Assembly (NCBI GenBank): GCA_949358305.1
Contig: OX442324.1
Span: 5,709,575-5,773,574 of the forward strand
Source: Strigamia acuminata
Lineage: Eukaryota > Arthropoda > Chilopoda > Geophilomorpha > Linotaeniidae
DNA: 64,000 nt
Reading direction: 5' to 3'
A program made the position numbers and the translations under genes. Below are positions 15,245 through 29,000 of this stretch, one piece after another (position 1 is the first letter of the stretch; each line of letters starts with the position of its first letter). The notes under the pieces are model-generated. The model was not told the origin of the DNA and made no database searches. It saw only the letters and a list, made by a program, of their open reading frames with translations.

Positions 15245-15506
15245 TAAATACAGAGTATGAAGATTTTTGAATCCTTTACAAGCTGGTATGAAGATATACG
15301 AACCAAATCTTATTTTGAAATATGTTTCTATTTATATAATTTCAAGCCAGATTGACATAAAATTTTGTTTATACTTTCTGTATATGTAACTATTTAACTG
15401 TTTATAATTTCCAGGTTTAATTAACATTAGATTTAATTTGAGGTCAATTCAAATATTTTATTTCCATCAATTTTCCAGGAGTATGAGGATATATGGATTT
15501 GACTAG
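15245..15506. repeat. Tc1 right terminal inverted repeat (262 bp)
   Basis: It begins TAAATACAGAGTATGAAG and ends GGATTTGACTAG, the mirror of the left repeat. It lies about 110 bp upstream of the transposase start codon and probably contains the promoter. Confidence 0.95.
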
Positions 15507-15775
15507 TATACATACATACATACATATACACATGTATATATATACATTTTGTTGTTGTGTTATCTGCTCTCTCGAATAAATCAGCGAGTAAACCACACGC
15601 CTCGCCTCTCTCTCTCTTCATTTCTTCTCAAAAACGTTCAAATCAACCTACGAGGTTGAAACAAACAAAAAAGAAAGAAACCCGAAGTAAAGTAAAGTAA
15701 AGTAAAGTAAAGTAAAGTAAAGTAGAGTAGAGTAGAGTAGAGTAGAGTAGAGTAGAGTAGAGTAGAGTAGAGTAA
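15507..15775. other. Spacer with pentamer repeats
   Basis: The TA duplication is followed by (CATA)n/(TATA)n, a short unique stretch, and about 90 bp of (GTAAA)n passing into (GTAGA)n (about 15,684-15,775). No gene is visible. Confidence 0.7.
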
Positions 15776-16140
15776 AATAGAGCACTCGAACCGAAAGCGA
15801 CGAAATTCCAGACGACCACGAAGACGCTTTATCTTCGGCCCCGGGTGGCCGAGCGGGCAGGGTGACCTGCCGCACGGAGCTGGTGACCGAAGGTTCGCGT
15901 CCCGCTCCCGCCGACTTTTCGTTTCACCGATCTTCTGGACAATCCTACTTCTATGATTTCTTACAAATGAGTACTTTACTTTATGAACGAATTCTCATGA
16001 ATACTACTCTCTCGCAAGACCCGCGGGAGGGGGGGTCGAAGGTATCGGCCCTTCTTTATTTTATTTTATTTTATTTTATTTTATTTTATTTTATTTTATT
16101 TTATTTGATTTGATTTGATTTGATTTGATTTCATTTTATT
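15776..16140 (+). mobile_element. tRNA-derived SINE unit 1
   Basis: A leader (CTCGAACCGAAAGCGACG) is followed by a tRNA-like head at 15835-15919 with A box TGGCCGAGCGG and B box GGTTCGCGTCC. The head has a partial acceptor stem (TCGGC with GCCGA) and then TTTT. After a ~100-bp body comes the tail CCCGCGGGAGGGGGGGTCGA...ATCGGCCCTTC and (TTTTA)n. The long A-B spacing suits a type II tRNA (Ser or Leu) ancestor. The T arm pairs poorly, so this is not a functional tRNA gene. Confidence 0.75.
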
Positions 16141-16235
16141 TTATTTCATTCTTTTTGTTTTTATCCACCCATCTACCTATCAATCTATCCATTTATTCGT
16201 TTATCTATTTATTTATTTATTTATTTATTTATTTA

Positions 16236-16545
16236 CCGAAGTGAAACAAACATTCGAATCGGAAGCGACGAAATCCTAGACGACCACGAAAACGCTTTAA
16301 TTTCGGCCCCGAGTGGCCGAGCGGGCAGGGCGACCTGCCGCACGGAGCTGGTGACCGAGGGTTCGCGTCCCGCTCTCCCCCGACTTTTCGTTGGCAACAT
16401 TGAATGATTGATTTGTATTAGTTGGTTTATTATACTGTGACAAGTTCTTGAAAATACTACTCTTCCGCAAGACTCGCGGGAGGGGGGGTCGAAGGTATCG
16501 GCCCTTCTTTATTTTATTTCATTTTATTTTATTCTATTTTTAATT
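16236..16545 (+). mobile_element. tRNA-derived SINE unit 2
   Basis: Same layout as unit 1: leader, tRNA-like head at about 16302-16388 (A box TGGCCGAGCGG, B box GGTTCGCGTCC), a body, the GGGAGGGGGGGTCGAAGG block near 16,478-16,500 and a TTTTA-type tail. The body differs from unit 1 after CAACATTG. Confidence 0.75.
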
Positions 16546-16684
16546 TTATTTCCACCTACCTATCTACCCGTCTGTTTATTTATTTGTTTATTTATTTGTT
16601 TATTTATTTATTTATTTATTTATTTATTTCTTTCTTTCTTTCTTTTTTCTTCCTTTCGTCTCTTTTCCTCTCGTTCGTTCGGCC

Positions 16685-17005
16685 AAAATGAAACGAATAC
16701 TCGAATCGGAAGCGACGAAATTCTAGACGACCACGAGGACGCTTTATCTTCGGCCCCGGGTGGCCGAGCGAGTAGAGTGACCTACCGCACGGAGCTGGTG
16801 ACCGAGAGTTCGAGTCCCGCTCTCCCGACTTTCCGTTTCTCCGAAATTATTCGGTAACATCTCTTTCTTTCTTCGTAATTACTCGTTATCGTACTAGTGG
16901 TTTATTAATACATTCTCATGGGCAATACTCTCCCGCAAGACCCGCGGGAGGGGGGGTCGAAGGTATCGGCCCTTCTTTATTTTATTTCACTTTATTTTCA
17001 TTATT
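16685..17005 (+). mobile_element. tRNA-derived SINE unit 3
   Basis: The tRNA-like head is at about 16750-16832, with A box TGGCCGAGCGA and B box AGTTCGAGTCC, which is close to the canonical B box. The conserved block CCCGCGGGAGGGGGGGTCGA and a T-rich tail follow. Confidence 0.75.
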
Positions 17006-17091
17006 TTTTTTTTTCTATTTATTTTTTTTATTTCCACCCATTTATCTATTTATTCATTTATTCATTCGCGTCTCTCTTTCGTTCATTTGGC

Positions 17092-17400
17092 CAAAGTGAA
17101 GTAGAATAGAGTACTCGAATTGGGGCCGACACAATTCCAAGCCACTACGAGGGCGGTTTATCTTCGGCCCCGGGTGGCCGAGCGGGTAGGGTGACCTGCC
17201 GCACGGAGACGTGGACCGAAAGTTCGAGTCCCGCTCCCGCCGACTTTTCATTTCACCGATGTTTTCTCAGAAACCCTTCTTCTATGATTGATTTGTTACA
17301 AATGAGTACTTTACTAACGCATTCTCATGAATACTACTCTCTCGCAAGACCCGCGGGAGGGGGGGTCGAAGGTATCGGCCCTTCTTTATTTTATTCGACC
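17092..17400 (+). mobile_element. tRNA-derived SINE unit 4
   Basis: The tRNA-like head is at about 17163-17248, with A box TGGCCGAGCGG, B box AGTTCGAGTCC and TTTT after GCCGAC. The body matches unit 1 closely (ACAAATGAGTACTTTACT, then ATGAATACTACTCTCTCGC) and ends in the same GC-rich block. All four units point the same way, about 410-470 bp apart, so they probably arose by tandem duplication rather than four independent insertions. Confidence 0.75.
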
Positions 17401-17844
17401 TCCCTCCTCTCGTTCTTTTATTTTATTTCATTCCACTTTTTTATTTTATTTATTTTTTTTACTTATTTCTTTCCATTCTTCTCTCTTTTTATTCATTCAT
17501 TCATTCATTCATTCATTCATTCATTCATTTATTTGGTTCGTTTTGTTTTTATAAATACAGTCCGCGTCGTCAGGTGCCGCTCTACAGAGTTTGCGCCGCA
17601 GCAAAACAACACCCATTCCTACCTTTGACCCCGCTCGACGGCGTCATTCAATCCGCACGCACCATCGTCGAAAAAGAAAGAAAAAGAAACGAGAAACGAG
17701 AAATAAACCAATAAAGAAAGACGAGCCAGCCGACCGACCAACTTTCCCGGTTCGTGTTTATTAATTTATTAATCAATTAATTGATTAATTGATTGGTTGG
17801 CTAAACGACCGTTTCGTCCGTTCGTTCGTTCGTTCGTTTAAGCC
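17401..17844. other. Spacer upstream of the piggyBac-type gene
   Basis: It contains T-rich and (ATTC)n sequence (about 17,492-17,530), a short unique stretch and (ATTAATTG)-type sequence at 17,758-17,795. It may hold the promoter and 5' UTR of the gene at 17845. No other gene is supported. Confidence 0.45.
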
Positions 17845-20283
<2,439 letters not shown>

Positions 20284-20611
20284 CCGCGACGTTTCCACGA
20301 CCGAGCGCGCGCCGACGCTCGGGCGGCCAACCGGCCGGTTAATTTTGTTTTATTTCATTCCTCCATTTGCCAGAACGCGGCGGAGTAGTTTTGTTTGTTT
20401 TGCTTATTTATTTATTTATTCATTTATTCCATTTTTTTTGTAAGTTAATTTTATTATTTATTAACAAAGGCAACAATGACGACGTATTGTCGATGCCGAC
20501 AAAGAAAAAGAAAAAAAAGAAAACAAACGAACAAATCAATAAAAACGAACAAAAACAGACAAGTGAAACGAAAACGTGTGAATTAATTAGCTCGATCGGC
20601 CAACCAATCAA
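20284..20611. other. Intergenic stretch between convergent genes
   Basis: It is AT-rich with TTTA and AAAC-type simple sequence, plus possible AATAAA signals (for example near 20,536). The plus-strand piggyBac-type gene stops at 20283 and the minus-strand coiled-coil gene stops at 20612, so both 3' UTRs should lie here. Confidence 0.5.
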
Positions 20612-21163
20612 TCAGTCGGCCGCGTTGGAACGCGCCGGAACGGTGGCCCGATGCTCGCGGCGCTCACTCGTCGTGGCTGCGTCGGTCGCCTCGTTCGACC
20701 CGGGCCGTTCTCGGGTTTCGGTCGGCCCTTCGGCGGTGGCGGCGACGACAACGCCGGCTGGCGGTTGGTCGTCGGGCTCCTCTCGGGTCGGCGAACGACT
20801 TAACTGGGGACGCGACCCCTGAAAAAAATAAAAAATAAAAAAAATAAAAAATAAAAACAAACGATTGGGTCGAATTTGGACCGAGTTTGGCCCCACTTAC
20901 GATTTTGGCGGTGAGCAGCGTCACCGTTCGCGGAAACTGCTCCGTCCTCCGTTGGGCCTCCTGTTCGCGTTTCAAGCGCTTCTCCAGCCTTTGAATTTTT
21001 TTTTTCAGGTTCTTCACCTCCGCGTTCCGTTCCCCCAGCGACGTCGACATTCGTTTCAGCTGCGCCGCGTTGTATTTTAAGTGGCGCTGCCACATCCGTT
21101 CGTGTCCGGGTGGACACAACATCTGCATCCGCAGCTGCTCCCGCTCCGGCTCCGGCTCCGGCT
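20612..21163 (-). CDS. Coiled-coil protein, 3' two exons only, cut by the assembly gap
   Basis: The visible exons are 21163-20901 and 20818-20612, with donor GTAAGTGG, acceptor TTTTTTTCAG and phase 0 across the join. Reading from the gap it begins with a PEPEPERE-type repeat, then a basic segment (MWQRHLKYNAAQLKRMSTSL) and a strong coiled coil (AEVKNLKKKIQRLEKRLKRE). The last exon is a disordered Thr/Ala/Glu-rich tail ending ARSNAAD. I recognise no family. Base composition matches the other left-half genes. The 5' end is lost in the Ns. A chimeric frame running across the Ns into the copia gene should not be trusted. Confidence 0.6.
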
Positions 21164-21363
21164 NNNNNNNNNNNNNNNNNNNNNNNNNNNNNNNNNNNNN
21201 NNNNNNNNNNNNNNNNNNNNNNNNNNNNNNNNNNNNNNNNNNNNNNNNNNNNNNNNNNNNNNNNNNNNNNNNNNNNNNNNNNNNNNNNNNNNNNNNNNNN
21301 NNNNNNNNNNNNNNNNNNNNNNNNNNNNNNNNNNNNNNNNNNNNNNNNNNNNNNNNNNNNNNN
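21164..21363. other. Assembly gap, 200 Ns
   Basis: There are exactly 200 N characters, a conventional placeholder for a gap of unknown size. A GC-rich gene on the left and a copia gag-pol gene on the right are both truncated by it. Confidence 1.
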
Positions 21364-22686
21364 AAGTCTTTTGTGCCATTCTTGTATTTTCGTACTTGCG
21401 GGTTTTGCAGGTTTTGATCCGGTTCCGACTTCGATTTCCGCTGCAGTCGCAGCACCCTCGGTCACGTCGACGATGTAGTACAATCCGTTCCTTTTTTCGG
21501 CGGTGAATACGATTTCTCCCTTCGGATTTATCACCTCTGCTGATTTATCATCGAAAATCACCTTGTGTCCCCGTTCTGTGATCTTCCCGACTGACATCAA
21601 ATTCGTTCTCAAATCTCGTACCAAAAGAGTCTCTGCCAAATCCAACTTCATATTTCCGTCCCCAGTCTTGACGATGATTTTCGCGGTTCCTTTTCCGTCG
21701 ATATTCGTGCTCGCCTTGCTGGCCAAATTCAGCTTCTGGTTTTTCAGGAGTTCGATCGTCGAAAATGTTGAATCGTTCGAGCACATGTGGGAGCTGGCGC
21801 CGCTGTCCAAACACCAATTTTTCGGTCGTGACGTCTCGCTTATCAGTGCTGTCTCGATTTGCTCGCAGAAAAATAATTCGTACTTGGACTTCTCGGCTCT
21901 TGATGCGCTTTCCTTCTTGCTTTTACTTCGACAATCGGCGATTTTGTGGCCAATTTTTCCGCAACCGTGGCACTTGTATTTAAAAGCTGGTTTCTCGGTC
22001 GAATTCGAATTTTCGTCGCCGTATTTCTTTGGTTGCTTACGTTTTTGGAACGTTTTTCTGGCCATCATGGCGTCCGATACGTCTTCTTTCCCTTTTCCGC
22101 GGGCGATCGACTCGTCTTTGATCTTTCCCTCCAAAACTTCCAGCGATGGCAATTTATCTTGGGATTCTATTGCGCATCGAAAGTTGTCGTAAGAATTTGG
22201 CAAACTCAGTAGCAGTAGAATCGTTGTGAAATCTTCGGGCATTTTAAAATCCATGTCTAGCAATTTGTCTACTAGTTCGAAGAATTCTTTTAGGTGACTC
22301 TCCACGTTTTCTCCGTCCGCCATCTTGTGTGTCGCGAGTCGTTTTAACAACGTGATTTTTCTTGCCGGTCCTTTCGATTGGTACACACTATGCAACTTCC
22401 TCCACAATTCATTTGCGGTGCTGCAATTTTTGGCCATTCGAAGTTCAGATTGCTTTATATTTAGCAAAATGTCATTTTTGGCTGTTCGATCACTTTTCTC
22501 CCACGTCTCGATCTCCTTCATACGTTTCGCGTTGCCTTCAATGGTCTCTGGTCGTTTCGACGTACCTTCCGCGTGCACGAGTAGGTCCCGTTGATCCAAA
22601 ATTGCTTCCATCTGGATCTTCCATGTGTCGAAGTTTTCCTTTCCCAACGCCTCGATTCGAGCTGAATTTCCGCCGCCGTTCGCCAT
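21364..22686 (-). CDS. copia-type gag-pol polyprotein, N-terminal ~441 aa
   Basis: The start MANGGGNSARIEALGKENFD followed by TWKIQMEAIL is typical of the copia gag (UBN2 family). A CCHC knuckle, CHGCGKIGHKIADC, lies near residue 245 and binds RNA. The aspartic protease motif CLDSGASSHM follows near residue 300. The region ending YYIVDV...IQEWHKRL is the GAG-pre-integrase segment, where the frame enters the gap. No stop or frameshift is present in the visible 1,323 bp. Gene order and motifs match Ty1/copia elements and not Gypsy or BEL. Confidence 0.93.
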
Positions 22687-22777
22687 CGTTTCTTAGTTCT
22701 GTTTCTTGTGGAATGTTCGTGTTAAATTCGTTTTTAACTTCCTCGAATGTTCCGGTACAAAACTTGATGATTTTTAA

Positions 22778-22807
22778 GCGCAGTGGAAGCGTGCTGGGCC
22801 CATAACC
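22778..22807 (-). promoter_or_regulatory. Primer-binding site for half initiator tRNA-Met
   Basis: On the plus strand these 30 bases read as an internal piece of initiator tRNA-Met, including GTGCTGGGCCCATAACC around the CAT anticodon. On the element strand the site starts GGTTATGGGCCCAG directly after the LTR. The copia family is known to prime with the 5' half of cleaved initiator tRNA, as here, rather than with the tRNA 3' end. The tRNA comparison is from memory. Confidence 0.85.
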
Positions 22808-23022
22808 TGTAGTTTTTGTTCTAATATGTTGGAGGCATAAAAATGGAGACGCGTGGTTGTTAGGTGAAAATATTAACAGTGATGGTTTTAATCTTAAACA
22901 GATGTTAAAAAGTGCGTGGAGCACCAAATACAATTCGGGTCACTGATTGGTCAGTGTCAGTGACAGGTGCACAGGTGACAAAGACACCTGGCGGACAGGA
23001 ATACAACATTCAATAAACAACA
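22808..23022 (-). repeat. copia 5' LTR, ~215 bp
   Basis: On the minus strand it starts TGTTGTTTATTGAATG and ends AAAAACTACA, with the 5'-TG...CA-3' ends of an LTR. Its inner edge abuts the primer-binding site. The second LTR is not in the window, so the outer edge is inferred from the TG end and from the nearby exon. The length is typical for copia LTRs. Confidence 0.75.
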
Positions 23023-23035
23023 GTAAACAAGACAG

Positions 23036-26000
23036 TATGCACTGTCAAGTGTAATCAAGGCTATAGGTTTAAAAAACCGTCTTTAAGAATAAATTGTCAA
23101 GAAAATGGAACATGGAAAAATATTAAAAAGGCAAAATGCATTCGTACGGAACAGTCATACTTTACATTTATAAAAAAAAAACCGTAATTCACTTTTTTTC
23201 CTCATCAGCTGTGCTGTGTCGTGCAATCAAACAAAAAGACAAAATACTTCTGAAGCCCAAAGAGTGTGGAGTTTCCGATCAACCATTCAACCAACATTGC
23301 CAGTAAGTGAAAAAACCGAAGAAACTTTCAATAGTAGTACAGACAGTTAATGTGTGAAACAAACTTTTCAGGCTGTATTGCAAAGCAGGTTATGCATATG
23401 TTGGAACTAAACAGAATCAAATTAGTGTGCGCTCTCCATATGGTTTAAGAATTTGTAACATTAGTGGTTGGGAAGGAAAAGAGGGCTATACTTGCAAAGG
23501 TAAGTTGTATAGTCCACTGGTCACATCACATATTTATACTTAACTTTTGTTCATTCAGATATTGAGCCCCCTGTTATTACTTGTCCCAAGTCAATTAAAG
23601 TAGCATGTCCTCCAGATAAAAAAGTTAGTAATAAAGTTCATTGGAAGTTACCAGTAGCATCGGATAATGATGGTACGTAATAACTAATAAAAATTCAAAT
23701 AGTTGTAAATGTTTAAAAAGATTATGTTTTGTTTTGTTTAAAATAAGGTTTGAAACCATTTATAACTCTTATTTATCCACCATTTGAGAAAAATGGGATA
23801 GTGATTAAACCACCTCATCAATTTCCACCCGGTAAAAACAAATTAGTTTATCAGGCCAGAGATAGAGATTATTTGACGACCACTTGTTCCTTTATAATTG
23901 AAGTTGAAGGTAAATATAACATTTCCTTCCTGTGTAAACACTAATTTTATTTAATTTTCAGATGCAAAACCTCCAGATGTAGAATTTTGTCCTGATGTAA
24001 TAGATCATTACACAACAGCATCTGATCCAATAACTCTGAACTGGGAAGAGCCTGCATTTGAAGTAAAATTCGATACTTTCAATAATAGAATGTTATTAAA
24101 TATACAAAATATTACTTTAGGATAATTCTGATAAATTTATAATCACATTTCAATCGCACAAACCTCAAAAAGACAAGTTCGCTCCAAACCAATCCCACAG
24201 AATTAAGTACATTGCAACAGACGACTACAACCACAGTTCAACCTGCGAGTTTGAAATTCGACTAAACCGTAAGTATATAAAATAATAAAATGGCAAACAG
24301 TAGAGTCTTAAGTTTAAGCTTGTGGCTTGTTTATTAGCATATCAATGTTTGTACCGACGACCTCCACTTCATGGAGAATTAAACTGCAATAAAATTCGGT
24401 TTGGCAATGGTCAAGAATGCACAGTTACGTGTCATCAAGGTTTTGATCACACGGAAAAGTCATTACCAGTGTATAAATGTCTTGTGGTGGGCGGCATTCC
24501 AGACTGGGATCCAATTGATAAAACCTGGCCCGATTGCTCGTGTAAGTTTCTTTGCGAGTTCACGATGTGTGCCAAGAAGAATAAAATTTTTTTTGTTTTA
24601 GTGAACAAAGATGTGAAAACGTCAACAGCGCAAGTTACAATAACATCGCGGTCTTTAGATTGTAATAAATTGGAAACAAATAAACTATATGCAGACAGGA
24701 TTGTAGCCCGGTTATGTAGAAACAAACCAAAATGCAATATTGACAAAATCAAACTTTATTGCAAGAAAAAATCACCTAGAAAACAGCATAAACGTGACTT
24801 GAAAGTAAACGAGGAAGAAGAAGAAGAAAACGTTTTAACTATTGAGTTTGATATTAGTTTGGTATTTAAGCTAATGACAATTTTTATTTATTTACTACAA
24901 TGAGCAATTTTCCAGGATTCAAATAAAAATTCAAAATCGTTGAGCGAGATCGAAGAGGAACAGAACAAAGAGTTGCAATCAGCAGTGGACGATTTGGCCA
25001 ATAGTAAAGAAAACAAAGATATCGTTATTCACGTAACTATAAATTACACAGTGTCGTGTGATACTGGCGAAGTATTCAGCAAAGGAAAATGTGGTATTTT
25101 TTTTATTTTATCATATTATTGATTTATTTTACTGATGTAATTTAATGAGTTCTGCTATAGTAAATTGTCCAGCGGGAACATTTTACAAGAACAACTCTTG
25201 CGAACGATGTCCACTCAACACATTTCAAAACAAACAAGCGTCGACACAATGTAAACCATGTCTAGAAAATACGTTTACGCTTGCACATGGGTCTATTTCT
25301 ACTGAATACTGTTTAAGTGAGTAAATAAATTAAGAAAATTACTAGGGATCTAATATTAACAAGTCTTAACATATTGCAGATGCTTGTACTCCTGGAACTT
25401 TTTCCAAAACAGGATTGGAGCAATGTACAGCTTGTGCTAAGGGATTTTATCAAGATTTACCACGACAAACTTCGTGCAAAGCTTGTGATTTTAATACCAC
25501 AACTTGGATGATTGGTGCAGAATCAGCGAAAATTTGCGAAGGTAAACATTAATTCACCTGCTTATATTACGAAGGTGTTCTACAAATGCACTTTCGTCTC
25601 TCTTGCAGTCGAATGCCGACCGGGCTCGTTTTCTCCTACTAGATTGGAGCCCTGTAATTTATGTCCGCGAGGTTCTTATCAACCTGAATCGGGGAAATAC
25701 TTTTGTATACCTTGCAACGGCACACTCTACACGACTGAGCCGGGAATGACAGAAGAATCGACTTGTATTGGTATCATCCGTTAAAAATGTCCCTACTTAA
25801 AATTATCCAATTATTATTATTTTTATTATTATTATTTGAATAGAAATTGATATCTGTTCACCAAATCCTTGCCACTACAATCGTAATTGCACAATATCAA
25901 GCACATATGAAGCTATGTGCGAATGTCAAGATGGTACAGCGGGTCCATTATGTGAATTTAATATAAATGACTGTAAACCTGACGCCTGTTCAAGTAATGG

Positions 26001-29000
26001 AGTATGCATTGACGAAATAGATGACTATAGATGCGACTGTGCTCCTGGATTTGAAGGATCTCGGTGTGAAGATATCACTAATAACTGTCATGATGGTAGA
26101 TAAGCATTTAAAAATTACATTCAGTCACTGAATCGTTTTAATAATAAATAATAACGATTGATTTTTAGCTGCATGTTTAAATGGAGGAACGTGCACAAAT
26201 GGGATAAATAGTTTTACATGCAAGTGCTTAAAGGGGTATGTGGGAAACAGATGTCAGTTAGCCTTAGAGAAATGCGACTCAAATCCTTGCCTCAACCATG
26301 GAAGATGCATAAATCAAAAACATGTATGTATATGTATTGGTCAAACTTATAGCTAAAGATTCTGACTTTATCTTTATTTTAAAAAGGGGTTTTTATGTTG
26401 TTGTAAAACTGGATTCTCGGGACCATTCTGTGAAGTTACGGACAAAGATTGCATCAATTCGAATCCTTGTTTGCATGGAAGTACATGCGTACAAACCTCC
26501 AATAGTGTGAAGTGTCTTTGTACTGCCGGCTATTCGGGTATTAATTGTGAGGAAAACATAGATGAGTGTAAAAGCCAGCCGTGCCTAAATCACGGTAATT
26601 GTACAGATGGTATTAATAAGTTCGAATGCAAATGTCTCCCCGGATTTGACGGGAAAATGTGCGAAACTGGTAGGAAGTGGTGCAGTATTTTTTGCAAGAG
26701 TAAACCACAAAAGAAATATTTTGCAGCAATGTCCTCGGATTTTGATGTCGAATTCGTAGCTGCCAAAATATCAAATTACGCTGTAGTAGAAACACATGAG
26801 GATTTAATGAGTGTGACTGTAATGTTTTGGATGAAGGCGGATTCTAATGGTGTCAGTCGAGGTACACCAATTTCATTTTCCTATAAGTCACCCATCAATG
26901 GCAGCGTAGTTGCAAATGCTATCACCTGGTATGATGTCAACAAATTTATAATTTTCATTCAAAACCAAGAAATCCGCACAACAATTCAAGGGTTTGCAGA
27001 GAATTTTTTTTTATTACACAGAATTTGTTGCTAAATTTTTTGAATTATTAGAGACTCTAAATGGCACAATTACGCACTAACATGGGATAGTCTTGATGGC
27101 ACTTATTCTGTATTTATCGATGGCAAATTTTTATTTACTGGCAGTAACATTAGCCGCGGTGTTCCACTTTTTCGCGGTTTTTTTGTTGTGGGTCAAGAAC
27201 AAGACCTGCTTGCTTCGGGATTTAGTTCTACCGAAAGTTTTGTAGGATCTTTATCTCAGGTAAAAAATAATTAAGCTGTTGGTAGTGTTTGTTTTTTGTT
27301 TAAACTAATTTTTATTTTAGTTTAATGTGTGGAACTTTGTGATGAATGAAAAAGAAATTGCAAAAGTTTCGGCAAGCTGTGGATATATGGGAAATGTTGT
27401 TGCATGGCCCGACGTAAAAAGTAAATTTGTTGGAAGTGATGTTTTTGTTAGAGCTTCAGGACTTTGCAGAAGTAAGTACCGTACTACATTTGTTTTTATC
27501 AATTAAATAGTTCCTACTTGACATAATCGACTCTAAACAGATATTAGCACTTGTGGGACCACATCAGCTGAATGTTTCTGTCCAAAGAAGAATATTTACG
27601 ATGGTATGTAATAATCAAATAAATGGGTGATTAATTATGAGGCTCAATATTTATTTTTTTCTTAGTGAATTTGTGTGAGCGAAATATTGAAACCTGTGCC
27701 AGCAGCATTTGTCACAATGGACAAAAATGTATACGAGTTGGTGAAACCCACATGTGCCAGTGTCAAAGCGGTTTCAGTGGAAGATTTTGCCAACATGGTA
27801 TTTTCTTGAAAATTTCTGATGGCAAATCGATTACACTTTTATTTCAATTTAGACGTCAATGAGTGTCACATGAATAATGGCAACTGCTCCCACAACTGCC
27901 ATAACACATTAGGATCCTACTATTGCACTTGTCCATCAGATTTCTACATGAGTGATGATAAAAGAACGTGTTTATCAACAAGCCGATGCATTCACAAGGG
28001 ATCTTTTTATAGTAGTGGACATAATTGGACAGAGAATTGTGACACTTGCCAGTGTGATGCAGGAAGATTGACTTGTAAACAACAAGAGTGTGCACCTGTA
28101 CATTGTTCACAAGTAAGTTTGCGATTGATAGCTTGCTATTCTTTGTTACTAATTTTATATAAATAAATAAAAACTTAGGGTAAACCAGTTATGTTTCCCG
28201 GTGATTGCTGTAAGAAATGCATAGACAGAAATATTGCAAGCTGTGTGGTATTGTCAAACAATTTGTATCAAACGTTTGATGGTGATGACAGCATCAAATT
28301 GAGAGCAAGTTGCAGGCACACATTAGCGCAAGATTGCTCCGACGGTTCATTCACAGCACAAATTGAAAATTCTGCCAGAGTTTCTTCCAAAAAAGCACTG
28401 ACAATACACATTGGTTGCGAAAGTATAAAAATAGATTTTGAAGGAAAAGTGGAACTTTCGAAAACAGAAATTGATTTACCGTACGTTGGTAGTGACATAT
28501 TTCGCATAGAGAAAGAATTAATTTCTCCCAATTCTAAAAAAGAGACGATAGTAGTAACAATTTCTAACGTAAATATCAAATTTAATTAAAATGCGTGTTT
28601 TAAATAAGATTAAAACAATTCCAATTGTAGGGTGTGATAATAGAATGGTCAACTTACGGTCGTGTTGATGTTAAAGTTCTAGATAGCATGAAGGACAAAA
28701 TGTGTGGACTTTGCGGAAATTATAATGGAAATATCAATGATGATTGGATGATGAGAAATTATAAACAAGCGACTACATTGACAGTAACTATTTTGCCATT
28801 TAAATTTGAGACTTTTTTTTTAGACAGTTTATGCCGTCTGTTTAGGAATTTGCATTTAGCTGGAGAGCTAACAAAAGGACTTGCCCACCTCGAGACTATC
28901 TTGTGAAGGGAACTCCTGAATATCGAAAAATTGGAGCTTGTAAACAAGCAGTAAATAAAGACAAGTGGCAGTCAGCTCGAACAATTTGCAAAATATTGAG

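Larger units (their letters stand above)
13791..15506 (-). mobile_element. Complete Tc1-type transposon, 1,716 bp, IR/DR structure
   Basis: The element starts CTAGTCAAATCCATATATCC and ends with the reverse complement, flanked on both sides by TA (13789-13790 and 15507-15508), the Tc1/mariner target duplication. Terminal inverted repeats are 13791-14052 and 15245-15506. Inside each repeat the motif ATC[CT]TCATAC occurs near the outer end (13806) and near the inner end (14002 and 14033). This is the IR/DR layout of long-TIR Tc1 elements, where the motifs are transposase sites. Between the repeats lies one minus-strand transposase gene with no internal stop. Near-identical arms and an intact gene point to a young, possibly active copy. 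Its AT-rich sequence contrasts with the GC-rich host DNA. Confidence 0.95.
21364..23022 (-). mobile_element. copia-type LTR retrotransposon, 5' part only
   Basis: Read on the minus strand the order is 5' LTR (23022-22808), a primer-binding site directly next to it (22807-22778), an untranslated leader, and a gag-pol gene starting at 22686 and open to the gap. Integrase, reverse transcriptase, RNase H and the 3' LTR are missing, presumably in the gap. The intact frame suggests a fairly recent insertion. The bases next to the LTR (GTAAA, 23023-23027) would be one copy of the 5-bp target duplication; the other copy is not visible. Confidence 0.88.

Noticed and set aside
15835-17248. Four functional tRNA genes
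   Set aside because: A and B boxes are present, but acceptor and T stems pair poorly and each sits inside a longer repeat with a conserved tail, so they are SINE heads.
21503-22192. 229-codon plus-strand open frame
   Set aside because: It is antisense to the copia gag-pol gene, whose CCHC and protease motifs fix the coding strand as minus.
20800-22686. A single 628-codon minus-strand frame across the N gap
   Set aside because: The Ns have arbitrary length. The part left of the gap belongs to a different GC-rich gene read in another frame, so the fusion is not real.
28802-28845. Alternative acceptor TTTTTTTTTAG at 28,823 for the second-last SVEP1-like exon
   Set aside because: It would bring an in-frame stop within a few codons, whereas the acceptor at 28845 continues the C8-type Cys region.
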